Of a stretch of 56,947 nucleotides of DNA, positions 26,170-33,971 are shown piece by piece. How positions within the stretch are numbered: position 1 is the stretch's first letter; each line of letters begins with the position of its first letter. Position numbers and translations under genes: made by a program. The notes beneath the pieces were generated by a model, which did not search any database, was not told the origin of the DNA, and saw nothing but the letters and a program-made list of their open reading frames with translations. Source of the DNA: CAZUSO01 sp964622775 (GTDB lineage: Bacteria > Bacteroidota > Bacteroidia > Chitinophagales > Chitinophagaceae); the NCBI GenBank assembly GCA_964622775.1, contig CAZUSO010000014.1, forward strand, positions 1 through 56,947. The letters are read 5' to 3'.

Positions 26170-26427
26170 TTAGAATTTGCGATGCTGCCCGATATAGTCT
26201 GCCATAGATTGCACGGACGACAAAACGGTTCTGCCTTCCCGGGCATCTTCTATCTTGATGCCATAATTGCGCTCCATCAATACCATCAATTCCAGGGAGT
26301 CAATGCTATCCAGCCCTAATCCGTCACCAAATAAAGGAGCATTGTCATCAATATCTCCGGGTTTCATCTCCTGCAAATTCAACGCATCAATAATTTGTTG
26401 CTTTAAGGTGATTTTTAAGTCTTCCAT
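26170..26427 (-). CDS. Acyl carrier protein
   Basis: The 85-residue acidic four-helix protein has the phosphopantetheine site S41 in GLGLDSIDSLEL, preceded by DDNAPLFGDG. It is the first gene of the ACP-KAS-KAS-like unit, with a -7 box at 26448-26455. Its spacing and context suggest a dedicated carrier for that pathway rather than the general fatty-acid ACP. Confidence 0.92.
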   Translation of the reverse strand: MEDLKITLKQQIIDALNLQEMKPGDIDDNAPLFGDGLGLDSIDSLELMVLMERNYGIKIEDAREGRTVLSSVQSMADYIGQHRKF

Positions 26428-26447
26428 ATTTATTTTGTGTGAAGGGG

Positions 26448-26455
26448 CAAAGATA
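26448..26455 (-). promoter_or_regulatory. Bacteroidota -7 box for the ACP-KAS operon
   Basis: The minus strand reads TATCTTTG (TAnnTTTG), 20 bases before the ACP ATG. Confidence 0.5.
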
Positions 26456-26507
26456 AAAGATTAATGCATTTTAAGAAAACAATTACAGCGCTCCGGTTTT
26501 AACGGCA

Positions 26508-26515
26508 TACTTTTG
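26508..26515 (+). promoter_or_regulatory. Bacteroidota -7 box for HAD gene
   Basis: TACTTTTG (TAnnTTTG) ends 28 bases before the HAD ATG at 26544, back to back with the ACP promoter. Confidence 0.4.
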
Positions 26516-26543
26516 CATTTTTGAAAAAAACCATAATGAAATT

Positions 26544-27191
26544 ATGCTCCAAAACGTACGGCATATCATCTTTGACCTGGGCGGCGTTATACTCAATATT
26601 GATTATCAATGTACGGAATCTGCCTTCGAAGCACTGGGAATCACCGCATTCAAAGCGCATTACAGCCAGTTGCGTCAGTCTTCTTTTTTTGATAATTTCG
26701 AAACAGGTCGTATTTCCGGGGGAAATTTTATTGAAGGAATAAAAAAAATCTCCGAAAAACCACTGACGGATGATCAGATTACTGATGCCTGGAATGCCAT
26801 GCTGCTGGAGTTTCCGCTGCGCCGCCTTCAAATCCTGCAACAATTGCAGATCCATTTTGACACATTTCTCCTGAGCAATACCAATGTCATCCATGAGGCA
26901 CGCTTTCAGAAAATGCTGAAAAGTCAAACCGGTTTCAACAGTCTGAGCGTATTTTTTGACAAAGTATATTATTCCCACCGTATTGGTTTGCGAAAACCGG
27001 ATGCGAAAGCATTTCAATTTATTCTGGATCAGCACCAACTGCAACCTGAATATACTTTGTTCATTGATGACAGTCCCCAACATATTGAGGCCGCTAAGGC
27101 TTTGGGGATCCAGACGATCTGGCTGCAAAAAGGCATGAGCATGGAAGCCGATATTTTCCGGGAAAAGCCGTCAAAGCAGAAGGAGCATTAA
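26544..27191 (+). CDS. HAD superfamily hydrolase (YihX-like)
   Basis: The 215-residue protein has an N-terminal HAD motif FDLGGVILNID (the second catalytic Asp replaced by Gly, as in the YihX/epoxide-hydrolase-N-type branch), motif II in LLSNTNVIHE, motif III Lys in GLRKPDAKAF and motif IV in LFIDDSPQHIEAAK. It is a likely sugar-phosphate or small-metabolite phosphatase. In this subgroup the first motif often reads FDLGGV, so the missing second Asp is not a defect. Start chosen at the ATG just before HIIFDLGG. Confidence 0.88.
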   Translation: MLQNVRHIIFDLGGVILNIDYQCTESAFEALGITAFKAHYSQLRQSSFFDNFETGRISGGNFIEGIKKISEKPLTDDQITDAWNAMLLEFPLRRLQILQQLQIHFDTFLLSNTNVIHEARFQKMLKSQTGFNSLSVFFDKVYYSHRIGLRKPDAKAFQFILDQHQLQPEYTLFIDDSPQHIEAAKALGIQTIWLQKGMSMEADIFREKPSKQKEH

Positions 27192-27639
27192 GTCAAAATA
27201 CAAAACAGAAAGAACGCTGATAGTCAATATTATGCTTCGCTTAACAGGAGGATTATAGATAGTGTATTTTGTGTTCCCTGACAAATGTAAGTACCTGTCC
27301 ATGCTGCTGTTTAAATCACATTTGACAGCAGTTCAACGAATTTCACTGTGATAAAGAACGACAATCAACTCGACATTCTGCGCATAACATAACACCTATA
27401 TCGAGTCAAGCCTGTTTTTAAATATTTTCCCAAATAATACCATATTGATTATCATACTTTTTTACTTTTCAATTTTCTGTTCTTGACTTAACCGCAATTT
27501 CTGAAACAATAATACATTTTAATCATCCTCCTGCCGACAATCTGCCAAAAAACTGACATTTTATCATTATTTATCCGGATGGTATGAATGTTGTTCTATC
27601 CCATTTACAAACATTATATAATTATCAAACCAACCTTAT
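27192..27639. other. Gap upstream of dnaK
   Basis: This 450-base AT-rich stretch has no supported gene. It must hold the dnaK promoter, but I see no convincing TAnnTTTG/TTTG pair and no CIRCE-type inverted repeat. Confidence 0.4.
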
Positions 27640-29559
27640 ATGAGTAAAATAATCGGAATAGACTTAGGAACCACCAATTCCTGCGTAGCTGTTATGGAAG
27701 GTAACGAGCCTGTGGTAATTTCGAACGACGAAGGCCGCAGAACAACGCCTTCCATCGTGGCTTTCTTAAAAAACGGAGAACGTAAAGTAGGCGATCCGGC
27801 CAAGCGCCAGGCTATCACCAACCCGGCAAACACCATTATGTCCATTAAAAGATATATGGGTCGGCGATATGACGAAGTCGGTGATGAAATGACACACAAC
27901 TCCTATAAGATTGGAAAGGGCGACAATAATACCGTGCGCGTGGACATTGACGGCCGGCTTTACACCCCTCAGGAGATTTCCGCTATGATTCTCCAAAAGA
28001 TGAAAAAAACGGCAGAAGATTTTCTGGGACAGGAAGTGAAGGAAGCGGTAATCACTGTTCCGGCCTACTTTAACGACTCCCAGCGTCAGGCCACTAAAGA
28101 AGCCGGAGAAATTGCGGGGTTAAATGTACGCCGTATCATCAATGAACCTACTGCAGCTGCATTGGCTTATGGTCTGGACAAGCAACACAAGGATAGCAAA
28201 GTAGCCGTATTTGATTTAGGCGGTGGTACTTTCGATATCTCTATCTTAGAATTAGGCGATGGCGTGTTTGAAGTGAAATCCACAAACGGCGATACCCACT
28301 TAGGCGGCGACGATTTTGATAAGATTATCATGGACTGGCTATCAGATGAATTTAAAAAAGACATGCCCACCATGGATCTGCACAAAGATCCTATGGCCTG
28401 GCAACGGCTGAAAGAAGCAGCTGAAAAGGCTAAGATTGAATTGAGTTCTTCTCAGGAAACGGAGATCAACCTGCCTTACATCACGGCTATTGACGGGGTG
28501 CCTCAACACTTAGTTCGCAAGCTGAGCCGCGCTAAATTTGAACAATTAGCCGATTCCCTGGTAGAGCGCACGCTGGAGCCCTGCCGCAAAGCATTGAAAG
28601 ATGCCGGCATGCAGGCTTCCGAAGTTGACGAAGTAATTTTGGTAGGCGGCTCAACACGGATTCCTAAAATTCAGGAAGTTGTTGAAAAATTCTTTGGAAA
28701 AAAGCCCAACAAAAGCGTAAACCCCGATGAAGTAGTAGCCGTTGGTGCTGCGATTCAGGGCGGCGTGCTGACCGGCGACGTAAAAGACGTATTGCTTTTA
28801 GACGTTACTCCGCTTTCCTTAGGTATTGAAACTTATGGTGGGGTGATGACCAAATTGATTGAATCCAACACGACCATTCCGACTAAAAAGTCCGAAACCT
28901 TCTCTACCGCCAGCGATAACCAGCCCAGCGTTGAGATCAATGTGCTTCAGGGCGAACGTCCAATGGCAAACCAGAACAAATCCCTGGGACGATTCATCCT
29001 GGACGGCATTCCACCAGCGCCACGTGGCGTGCCTCAGGTAGAGGTTATCTTCGATATTGATGCCAATGGTATCCTGAGCGTAACAGCGAAAGATAAAGGC
29101 ACTGGCAAACAACAAAATATCCGTATCGAAGCCGGAAGCGGTCTGAGCAAAGAAGAAATTGAAAAGATGAAGACGGAAGCAAAGGCTAATGAAGATGAAG
29201 ATAAAAAAGTACGCGAGCGGGTGGAAAAGCTTAATCTGGCAGACGGACTGATCTTCAATAGCGAAAAACAATTGAAAGATAATGCAGACAAACTTTCTGC
29301 CGACAAAAAAGAAGCTATTGAAGCAGCATTAGGCCAACTGAAAGAAGCACACAAGAATCAGGATATGGATGCCATTGATAAGGCTACTGAAGCACTGAAT
29401 ACCGCATGGAATGCAGCCTCCGAAGAGCTGTACAAAGCCAGTCAGGAGGCAGGAAATACCACAGGCGATGCGGCTCAGGAGCCAGGTGGCGAATCCGCCC
29501 AGGCAACCGGAGGCGGAAGTGACAATGTTGCAGACGCCGATTTTGAAGAAGTGAAATAA
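27640..29559 (+). CDS. dnaK: Molecular chaperone DnaK (Hsp70)
   Basis: DnaK binds exposed hydrophobic segments in an ATP-driven cycle. The 639-residue sequence starts MSKIIGIDLGTTNSCVAVMEG, followed by the phosphate-2 loop VAVFDLGGGTFDIS, the GGSTRIP block, and the substrate-binding region with the linker DVLLLDVTPLSLGIET. A helical lid and the acidic tail DNVADADFEEVK end it. No dnaJ or grpE is adjacent, so the usual grpE-dnaK-dnaJ order is absent here. A strong terminator follows at 29583. Confidence 0.98.
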   Translation: MSKIIGIDLGTTNSCVAVMEGNEPVVISNDEGRRTTPSIVAFLKNGERKVGDPAKRQAITNPANTIMSIKRYMGRRYDEVGDEMTHNSYKIGKGDNNTVRVDIDGRLYTPQEISAMILQKMKKTAEDFLGQEVKEAVITVPAYFNDSQRQATKEAGEIAGLNVRRIINEPTAAALAYGLDKQHKDSKVAVFDLGGGTFDISILELGDGVFEVKSTNGDTHLGGDDFDKIIMDWLSDEFKKDMPTMDLHKDPMAWQRLKEAAEKAKIELSSSQETEINLPYITAIDGVPQHLVRKLSRAKFEQLADSLVERTLEPCRKALKDAGMQASEVDEVILVGGSTRIPKIQEVVEKFFGKKPNKSVNPDEVVAVGAAIQGGVLTGDVKDVLLLDVTPLSLGIETYGGVMTKLIESNTTIPTKKSETFSTASDNQPSVEINVLQGERPMANQNKSLGRFILDGIPPAPRGVPQVEVIFDIDANGILSVTAKDKGTGKQQNIRIEAGSGLSKEEIEKMKTEAKANEDEDKKVRERVEKLNLADGLIFNSEKQLKDNADKLSADKKEAIEAALGQLKEAHKNQDMDAIDKATEALNTAWNAASEELYKASQEAGNTTGDAAQEPGGESAQATGGGSDNVADADFEEVK

Positions 29560-29582
29560 ATAACAAAACTGTATATCGCTAT

Positions 29583-29613
29583 AAAAAAGCGCCTTTCCCG
29601 GGGCGCTTTTTTT
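29583..29613 (+). terminator. Rho-independent terminator after dnaK
   Basis: AAAAAAGCGCC and GGCGCTTTTTTT pair around an 8-base loop, followed by seven T residues, 24 bases past the dnaK stop. Confidence 0.9.
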
Positions 29614-29740
29614 ATTCCTTTTTCGAGACTGCTTAACGCTGCATAATTTCGGAGAAACGTCAAATTAGGAGACAAGCCCTTTGTTTCATGCTGCCTGTCG
29701 AAGCACGCTGCCCTTAAGGTTCTGAGAGACTGAAGCGTGT

Positions 29741-29791
29741 GCCCTTCGACGGGTTCAGGGTGACTGTCAGGCTACCCTTCAACAAGCTCAA
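29741..29791. repeat. CCCTTCGACGGGTTCAGGGTGA-type intergenic repeat
   Basis: GCCCTTCGACGGGTTCAGGG (29741-29760) plus TGAC, then a diverged second copy CCCTTCAACAAGCTCAA at 29775-29791. This short sequence family is spread through many bacterial intergenic regions and often gives false short reading frames. It lies between the dnaK terminator and the enolase stop. Confidence 0.55.
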
Positions 29792-29829
29792 ATTTTGCAT
29801 TTCAACCTTTGAATTTCTCTATTCATTAC

Positions 29830-31119
29830 CTATATCCCGAACTGCAGGTTTTTCCCCGGATAATACGCCAGATTGCCCAATTCTTCTTCAATTCGCAACA
29901 ATTGGTTGTACTTAGCCATGCGATCGCTGCGGGAAGCAGAGCCTGTTTTGATTTGGCCACAATTCAATGCTACAGCCAAATCTGCAATAGTATTATCTTC
30001 GGTTTCTCCGCTGCGATGACTCATAATCGTATTATACCGGTTATGCTGAGCGAGGCTCACCGAGTCTATCGTTTCGGAAAGCGTGCCGATCTGATTAACC
30101 TTCACTAACAAGGCATTGGCCACGCCTTTCTCAAGGCCTTCATGAAGGCGCTTTACATTCGTTACAAACAAATCATCCCCTACCAATTGTACTTTATTGC
30201 CTAAAGCATCAGTAAGCGCTTTCCAGCCTTTCCAGTCATCCTCGGCCATACCATCTTCAATACTGACAATCGGATATTTTTTACACCAGGAAGTCCAATA
30301 ATCAACCAACTCTGCACTGCTCATCTTTTTTCCGTCCGATTTATGGAAAACGTACTTTTTACTTTTGGCGTTCCACAATTCACTGCTGGCTGCATCCATA
30401 GCAATGGCCACCTGGTCGCCGGGCTTATAGCCTGCTTTCTCAATGGCTTTTAACACGGTTTCAATGGCTTCTTCGTTACTTTGAATATTGGGCGCAAATC
30501 CACCCTCGTCGCCCACATTGGTACTGTATCCTTTCTCCTTCAATACATTTTTCAGCGCATGAAAAATCTCCACGCCCCAGCGCAGCCCTTCGCTAAAAGT
30601 GGAAGCGCCTACCGGCATAACCATAAATTCCTGAAAATCTATCTTGTTATCCGCATGTGCTCCTCCGTTGAGGATATTCATCATCGGAACAGGAAGCGTG
30701 CGGGTATTGGTACCGCCCACATAACGGTACAAAGGCATTCCGGCTTCTTCCGCACCAGCTCGTGCAGCAGCCAGACTCACCGCCAGCAAAGCATTTGCGC
30801 CCAGTTTACCTTTATTAGGCGTACCGTCCAATTGCAGCAGTAATTCATCAAGGCCTCTTTGATCGTAGATATCAAAACCATAGAGTTCTTTGGCAATAAT
30901 ATCATTAATATTTTTGACGGCCTTCAGCACGCCTTTGCCTGAATATTTCTTTTTGTCGCCATCGCGCAACTCAACGGCCTCATGTATCCCCGTAGAGGCT
31001 CCGGAGGGAACCGCAGCACGGCCAAAGGAACCAAGATCGGTAACAATGTCAACTTCAACTGTGGGATTGCCGCGGGAGTCGAGAATCTGACGTGCATGCA
31101 CTGCTGTAATAAAGCTCAT
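29830..31119 (-). CDS. eno: Enolase
   Basis: Enolase converts 2-phosphoglycerate to phosphoenolpyruvate. Started at the ATG at 31119 the 429-residue product begins MSFITAVHARQILDSRGNPTVEVD, the standard N-terminus; an upstream frame start at 31218 would add 33 residues that run through a terminator hairpin. Conserved blocks: GGAHADNKIDFQEFMV, SIEDGMAEDDWKGW, LVGDDLFVTN and IMSHRSGETEDNTIADLAV, which contain metal and catalytic residues. A -7 box lies at 31147-31154. Confidence 0.97.
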   Translation of the reverse strand: MSFITAVHARQILDSRGNPTVEVDIVTDLGSFGRAAVPSGASTGIHEAVELRDGDKKKYSGKGVLKAVKNINDIIAKELYGFDIYDQRGLDELLLQLDGTPNKGKLGANALLAVSLAAARAGAEEAGMPLYRYVGGTNTRTLPVPMMNILNGGAHADNKIDFQEFMVMPVGASTFSEGLRWGVEIFHALKNVLKEKGYSTNVGDEGGFAPNIQSNEEAIETVLKAIEKAGYKPGDQVAIAMDAASSELWNAKSKKYVFHKSDGKKMSSAELVDYWTSWCKKYPIVSIEDGMAEDDWKGWKALTDALGNKVQLVGDDLFVTNVKRLHEGLEKGVANALLVKVNQIGTLSETIDSVSLAQHNRYNTIMSHRSGETEDNTIADLAVALNCGQIKTGSASRSDRMAKYNQLLRIEEELGNLAYYPGKNLQFGI

Positions 31120-31146
31120 AATAAGTTTTTGTGTTTTTTTAATGTG

Positions 31147-31154
31147 CAAATTTA
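31147..31154 (-). promoter_or_regulatory. Bacteroidota -7 box for enolase
   Basis: The minus strand reads TAAATTTG (TAnnTTTG), 28 bases before the preferred enolase ATG; it rules out the longer start. Confidence 0.45.
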
Positions 31155-31169
31155 CAGGAAAGATGCAAC

Positions 31170-31201
31170 AAAAAAAACGCTGCATTTTTGCAGCGTTTTT
31201 T
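31170..31201 (-). terminator. Terminator between DUF1573 gene and enolase
   Basis: ACGCTGC (31177-31183) pairs with GCAGCGT (31190-31196) around TTTTT-rich loop, flanked by A and T runs on both sides, so it can act in both directions. It ends the DUF1573 gene at 31225. Confidence 0.85.
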
Positions 31202-31224
31202 CCGGATAGTAAACCCAATACGTT

Positions 31225-31617
31225 TTATTTGGCAACGACCGTTCCTTTAATCTTCAATTCGTACCGGTCGCCCTGCTCCACATTGGAAGCATTTGATTTC
31301 ACAAAAATACTTTTATTAAAAGGGCCTGCCGAAGCGGCATCAAAGGAAACCTTAATCATTGCTGTTTTTCCGGGCAATACGGGCGCTTTGGGCCATTCAG
31401 GCGTGGTGCAGCCACAGGATGGCTTCACATCCTGAATAATCAGGGGCTGATTCCCGGTATTCTTAACCTCAAAATCATAAGTGGCGGGAACGCCCTGCTT
31501 TATACTTCCAAAATCATGATCCGGTGTGGCTACGGTAATTTGCGCGCCCGATTGGGCAAAAACGAGGGCCTGGGTCGTCGCTACTAAAAGCAGTACTGCA
31601 AAAAGTCTTTTAATCAT
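31225..31617 (-). CDS. DUF1573 domain secreted protein
   Basis: About 130 residues from the ATG at 31617 (MIKRLFAVLLLVATTQALVF, signal peptide ending in FAQ). The mature domain has the DUF1573 pattern: HDFGSIKQGVPATYDFEVKN, then VKPSCGCTTPEWPK and VLPGKTAMIKVSF, an immunoglobulin-like fold related to ASPM/SPD-2/Hydin domains. An upstream start at 31674 does not fit a signal peptide. It follows a second DUF1573 gene on the same strand. Function unknown. Confidence 0.88.
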   Translation of the reverse strand: MIKRLFAVLLLVATTQALVFAQSGAQITVATPDHDFGSIKQGVPATYDFEVKNTGNQPLIIQDVKPSCGCTTPEWPKAPVLPGKTAMIKVSFDAASAGPFNKSIFVKSNASNVEQGDRYELKIKGTVVAK

Positions 31618-31648
31618 AAATTTTATTTTAAAGTGAGGTAAAACAAAC

Positions 31649-31700
31649 CGGCATTCAGACCGGAGAAAACCCAAAAGGTTTAAACTGATATGAATGCCGG
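31649..31700 (-). terminator. Long inverted repeat between two DUF1573 genes
   Basis: CCGGCATTCA (31649-31658) and TGAATGCCGG (31691-31700) form a perfect 10-bp stem around a 32-base loop with a smaller AAACC/GGTTT hairpin inside. Reading along the minus strand it is followed by TTTGTTTT, so it could end the upstream gene (31734) or stabilise its mRNA. Confidence 0.5.
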
Positions 31701-31733
31701 AAATTTTTTGACCAAGCCTGGTTGCTGCGGTAA

Positions 31734-32234
31734 TTAGTTAGCAGACTTCATCATGGATTGGTTTTCCGGAACAGAAGATGCCGGAGCTTTTTCCACGTTC
31801 CCGCCAATGTGTAAAACCGTAGTGCCCACATTGGATTGAACAGTTACCGTTTTATTTATCGGGCCGGGACGTCCCTTTGTATTATAGCTTACCTTGATGG
31901 TTCCTGTCTTACCGGGAGCAACAGCATCTTTGGAATAGGAAGGAACGGTACAACCGCAGCTTCCCTTTGCATTTTGAATCAGGATAGGTTCTTTACCGGT
32001 ATTGGTAAAGGTAAACTCATAAACAGCCGGATCACCTTCCTGAACAGTACCGAAGTCATGCTTTTCATCTTTGAACTTCATCGTGTTTTCAGTTTGGTTG
32101 GTAGCTGCCGGAGCCGGAGCCACTGCAGTTGTAACTGGTTTCTTTTCCATTGCAGGAGCCAGCTTTTTTCCTTGTGCAAAAACTGCACCACCTGTTAGCG
32201 CCAATATGGCTAAGGTCAGCAAAGATTTTCTCAT
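31734..32234 (-). CDS. DUF1573 domain secreted protein, paralogue
   Basis: The 166-residue protein has a signal peptide (TLAILALTGGAVFAQGKK) and a Pro/Ala/Thr-rich spacer. Its DUF1573 domain reads HDFGTVQEGDPAVYEFTFTN, AKGSCGCTVPSYSK and PGKTGTIKVSY, the same signature as the downstream gene, then ends in a short Ser/Asn tail. The two are tandem copies that have diverged. A -7 box lies at 32263-32270. Confidence 0.88.
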   Translation of the reverse strand: MRKSLLTLAILALTGGAVFAQGKKLAPAMEKKPVTTAVAPAPAATNQTENTMKFKDEKHDFGTVQEGDPAVYEFTFTNTGKEPILIQNAKGSCGCTVPSYSKDAVAPGKTGTIKVSYNTKGRPGPINKTVTVQSNVGTTVLHIGGNVEKAPASSVPENQSMMKSAN

Positions 32235-32262
32235 TGTATAATGTTTTGTTTTTTGATAGATA

Positions 32263-32270
32263 CAAAGATA
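32263..32270 (-). promoter_or_regulatory. Bacteroidota -7 box for DUF1573 gene
   Basis: The minus strand reads TATCTTTG, 28 bases before the ATG at 32234. Confidence 0.5.
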
Positions 32271-32332
32271 TTAGGAAGCATACCAATTCTGCTGTTAAGC
32301 GAGGGTTAAGGTTAGTTCCCGCAGGTTTTTTG

Positions 32333-32371
32333 CAAATAAAAACAGATTCACCTGTATTACCAGGTGAATCT
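32333..32371 (-). terminator. Terminator after the 41-residue lipoprotein gene
   Basis: AGATTCACCTG (32344-32354) and CAGGTGAATCT (32361-32371) form a perfect 11-bp stem with a 6-base loop; on the minus strand it is followed by GTTTTTATTT. Its presence supports a transcribed gene at 32412-32537. Confidence 0.88.
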
Positions 32372-32411
32372 ATCGGACATCATTTGCCATTCAAACAGGC
32401 CAAAATATGAA

Positions 32412-32537
32412 TTATCTTCCTGCCTCAATGCGCTCCGGACATCCGTACCTGTTATTGGAACCACAGCTCTGTAACGCCACCAGGCACACCGACAACATTG
32501 CCAGCGCAAGCGTAAGTGTGTAGAAATGTTTTTTCAT
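32412..32537 (-). CDS. Tiny lipoprotein, 41 residues
   Basis: The frame from ATG 32537 reads MKKHFYTLTLALAMLSVCLV then ALQSC, an N-terminal basic pair, a hydrophobic stretch and a lipobox with Cys25. The mature part is 17 residues including CGSNNRYGCPERIEAGR-like sequence with one more Cys. A strong terminator 41 bases after the stop and a following -33/-7-free gap frame it as a gene. It diverges from mpl with 62 bases between the two starts. Function unknown. Confidence 0.6.
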   Translation of the reverse strand: MKKHFYTLTLALAMLSVCLVALQSCGSNNRYGCPERIEAGR

Positions 32538-32599
32538 AAAAATCTTGTTTATAAAACGCTTTATTATTTTTGCCAAAGTTAAACAGAAATAACCAAATA

Positions 32600-33943
32600 A
32601 TGCACATACATTTTATAGCTATCGGCGGAGCCATTATGCATCAGTTAGCTATTGCTCTTAAAAACAAAGGATTCACCATCAGCGGCAGTGACGATAATAT
32701 TTCCGACCCTGCCAAATCTCATCTGGAACAGGCCGGACTGCTTCCGGAACATGCGGGATGGTTTCCGGAAAAAATCCCTGAAACAACGGATGCGGTCATA
32801 CTGGGTATGCATGCCGGCGCCGACAACCCGGAATTGCAGAAAGCCTTAGCACTGAACATCCGGGTCTATTCCTTCCCGGAATATATTTACGACACCTGCC
32901 GGGATAAGAAGCGGGTCGTGGTGGCGGGAAGTCATGGTAAGACCACCACCACCTCCATGATTATGCACGTATTGCGGTTCTGCAATATTGAGTTTGATTA
33001 TCTTGTCGGAGCCAAAGTGGAAGGGTTCGACAGTTCCGTAAAACTTTCTGACGCGCCGCTCATCATACTGGAAGGCGATGAATATCCGGCATCCGTAATA
33101 GAAAAACGGCCGAAAATTCATTTTTATCATCCTCACATTTCCGTGTTGACCGGCATTGCCTGGGATCATGTGAATGTATTTCCTACTTACGATTTTTATA
33201 AAGAACAGTTTGCTGTTTACCTCCGCGATATGCAGGAAGGCGCCTCCATTATATACAATGCCGAAGACCGGGAAGTGGTGCAGTTGATAGAAAATGAAGC
33301 AAAATCACTTCGACAGATTCCTTATGCCACACCAAGCTATAAGGTACATGATGACGAGGTTTTACTGCCCACATCCGGAGGAAATATTGCCCTGAAAATA
33401 TTCGGTGACCATAACCTGCAAAATATGGAAGCCGCCAGGAAAACCTGTAACGAGCTGGGCATTGACAATTTCGATTTTTACAAAGCAATTACCGCTTTTA
33501 AAGGCGCCGCAAGACGCCTGGAAAAAATAACAGCACGCGAAGGGCTGATTGCATTCCGGGATTTCGCCCATGCGCCATCCAAGCTGAAGGCAACGCTGAA
33601 AGCCGTTCGGGAGCGGTTTCCCGGCCATTTCCTGATTGCCTGCTTCGAACTACATACCTACAGTAGCCTTAACAAACACTTTCTGAGTGAATATGCCCAC
33701 GCGCTAAATGATTGCGACCGGGGCGCCGTATTTTTCAGTACGCATGCCCTGGCTTTGAAAGGCTTGCCACAGCTCAACGAATTCGTTATTAAGGACAGTT
33801 TTCAAAACGACCGGCTGTTTGTTTCCAGCGATCCGGATGCGCTTCGTCAATGGATTTCAGACTCGATGCATTTAACCGAACATCCGGTTTGTCTGCTCCT
33901 TATGAGTTCGGGTACTTTTGAAGGAATGGCACTCGATTTTTAA
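32600..33943 (+). CDS. mpl: UDP-N-acetylmuramate:tripeptide ligase (Mpl)
   Basis: Mpl recycles cell-wall peptide by joining L-Ala-gamma-D-Glu-meso-DAP to UDP-MurNAc. The ATG at 32600 gives MHIHFIAIGGAIMHQLAIAL, the Mur-ligase N-terminal Rossmann motif; a TTG at 32570 would extend it by 10 residues. The ATP site VVVAGSHGKTTTTSMI is clear, with ILEGDEYPAS (Mpl-specific, rather than the MurC version), HISVLTGIAWDHVNVFP and FKGAARRLEKI, FRDFAHAPSKLKATL. The length of 447 fits Mpl. accC follows by 28 bases. Confidence 0.92.
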   Translation: MHIHFIAIGGAIMHQLAIALKNKGFTISGSDDNISDPAKSHLEQAGLLPEHAGWFPEKIPETTDAVILGMHAGADNPELQKALALNIRVYSFPEYIYDTCRDKKRVVVAGSHGKTTTTSMIMHVLRFCNIEFDYLVGAKVEGFDSSVKLSDAPLIILEGDEYPASVIEKRPKIHFYHPHISVLTGIAWDHVNVFPTYDFYKEQFAVYLRDMQEGASIIYNAEDREVVQLIENEAKSLRQIPYATPSYKVHDDEVLLPTSGGNIALKIFGDHNLQNMEAARKTCNELGIDNFDFYKAITAFKGAARRLEKITAREGLIAFRDFAHAPSKLKATLKAVRERFPGHFLIACFELHTYSSLNKHFLSEYAHALNDCDRGAVFFSTHALALKGLPQLNEFVIKDSFQNDRLFVSSDPDALRQWISDSMHLTEHPVCLLLMSSGTFEGMALDF

Positions 33944-33971
33944 ATAAAATATCATCCAATATAAATATTCA

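Noticed and set aside
29034..29354. A 106-codon minus-strand frame inside dnaK
   Set aside because: It is a Ser-rich shadow of the DnaK coding sequence.
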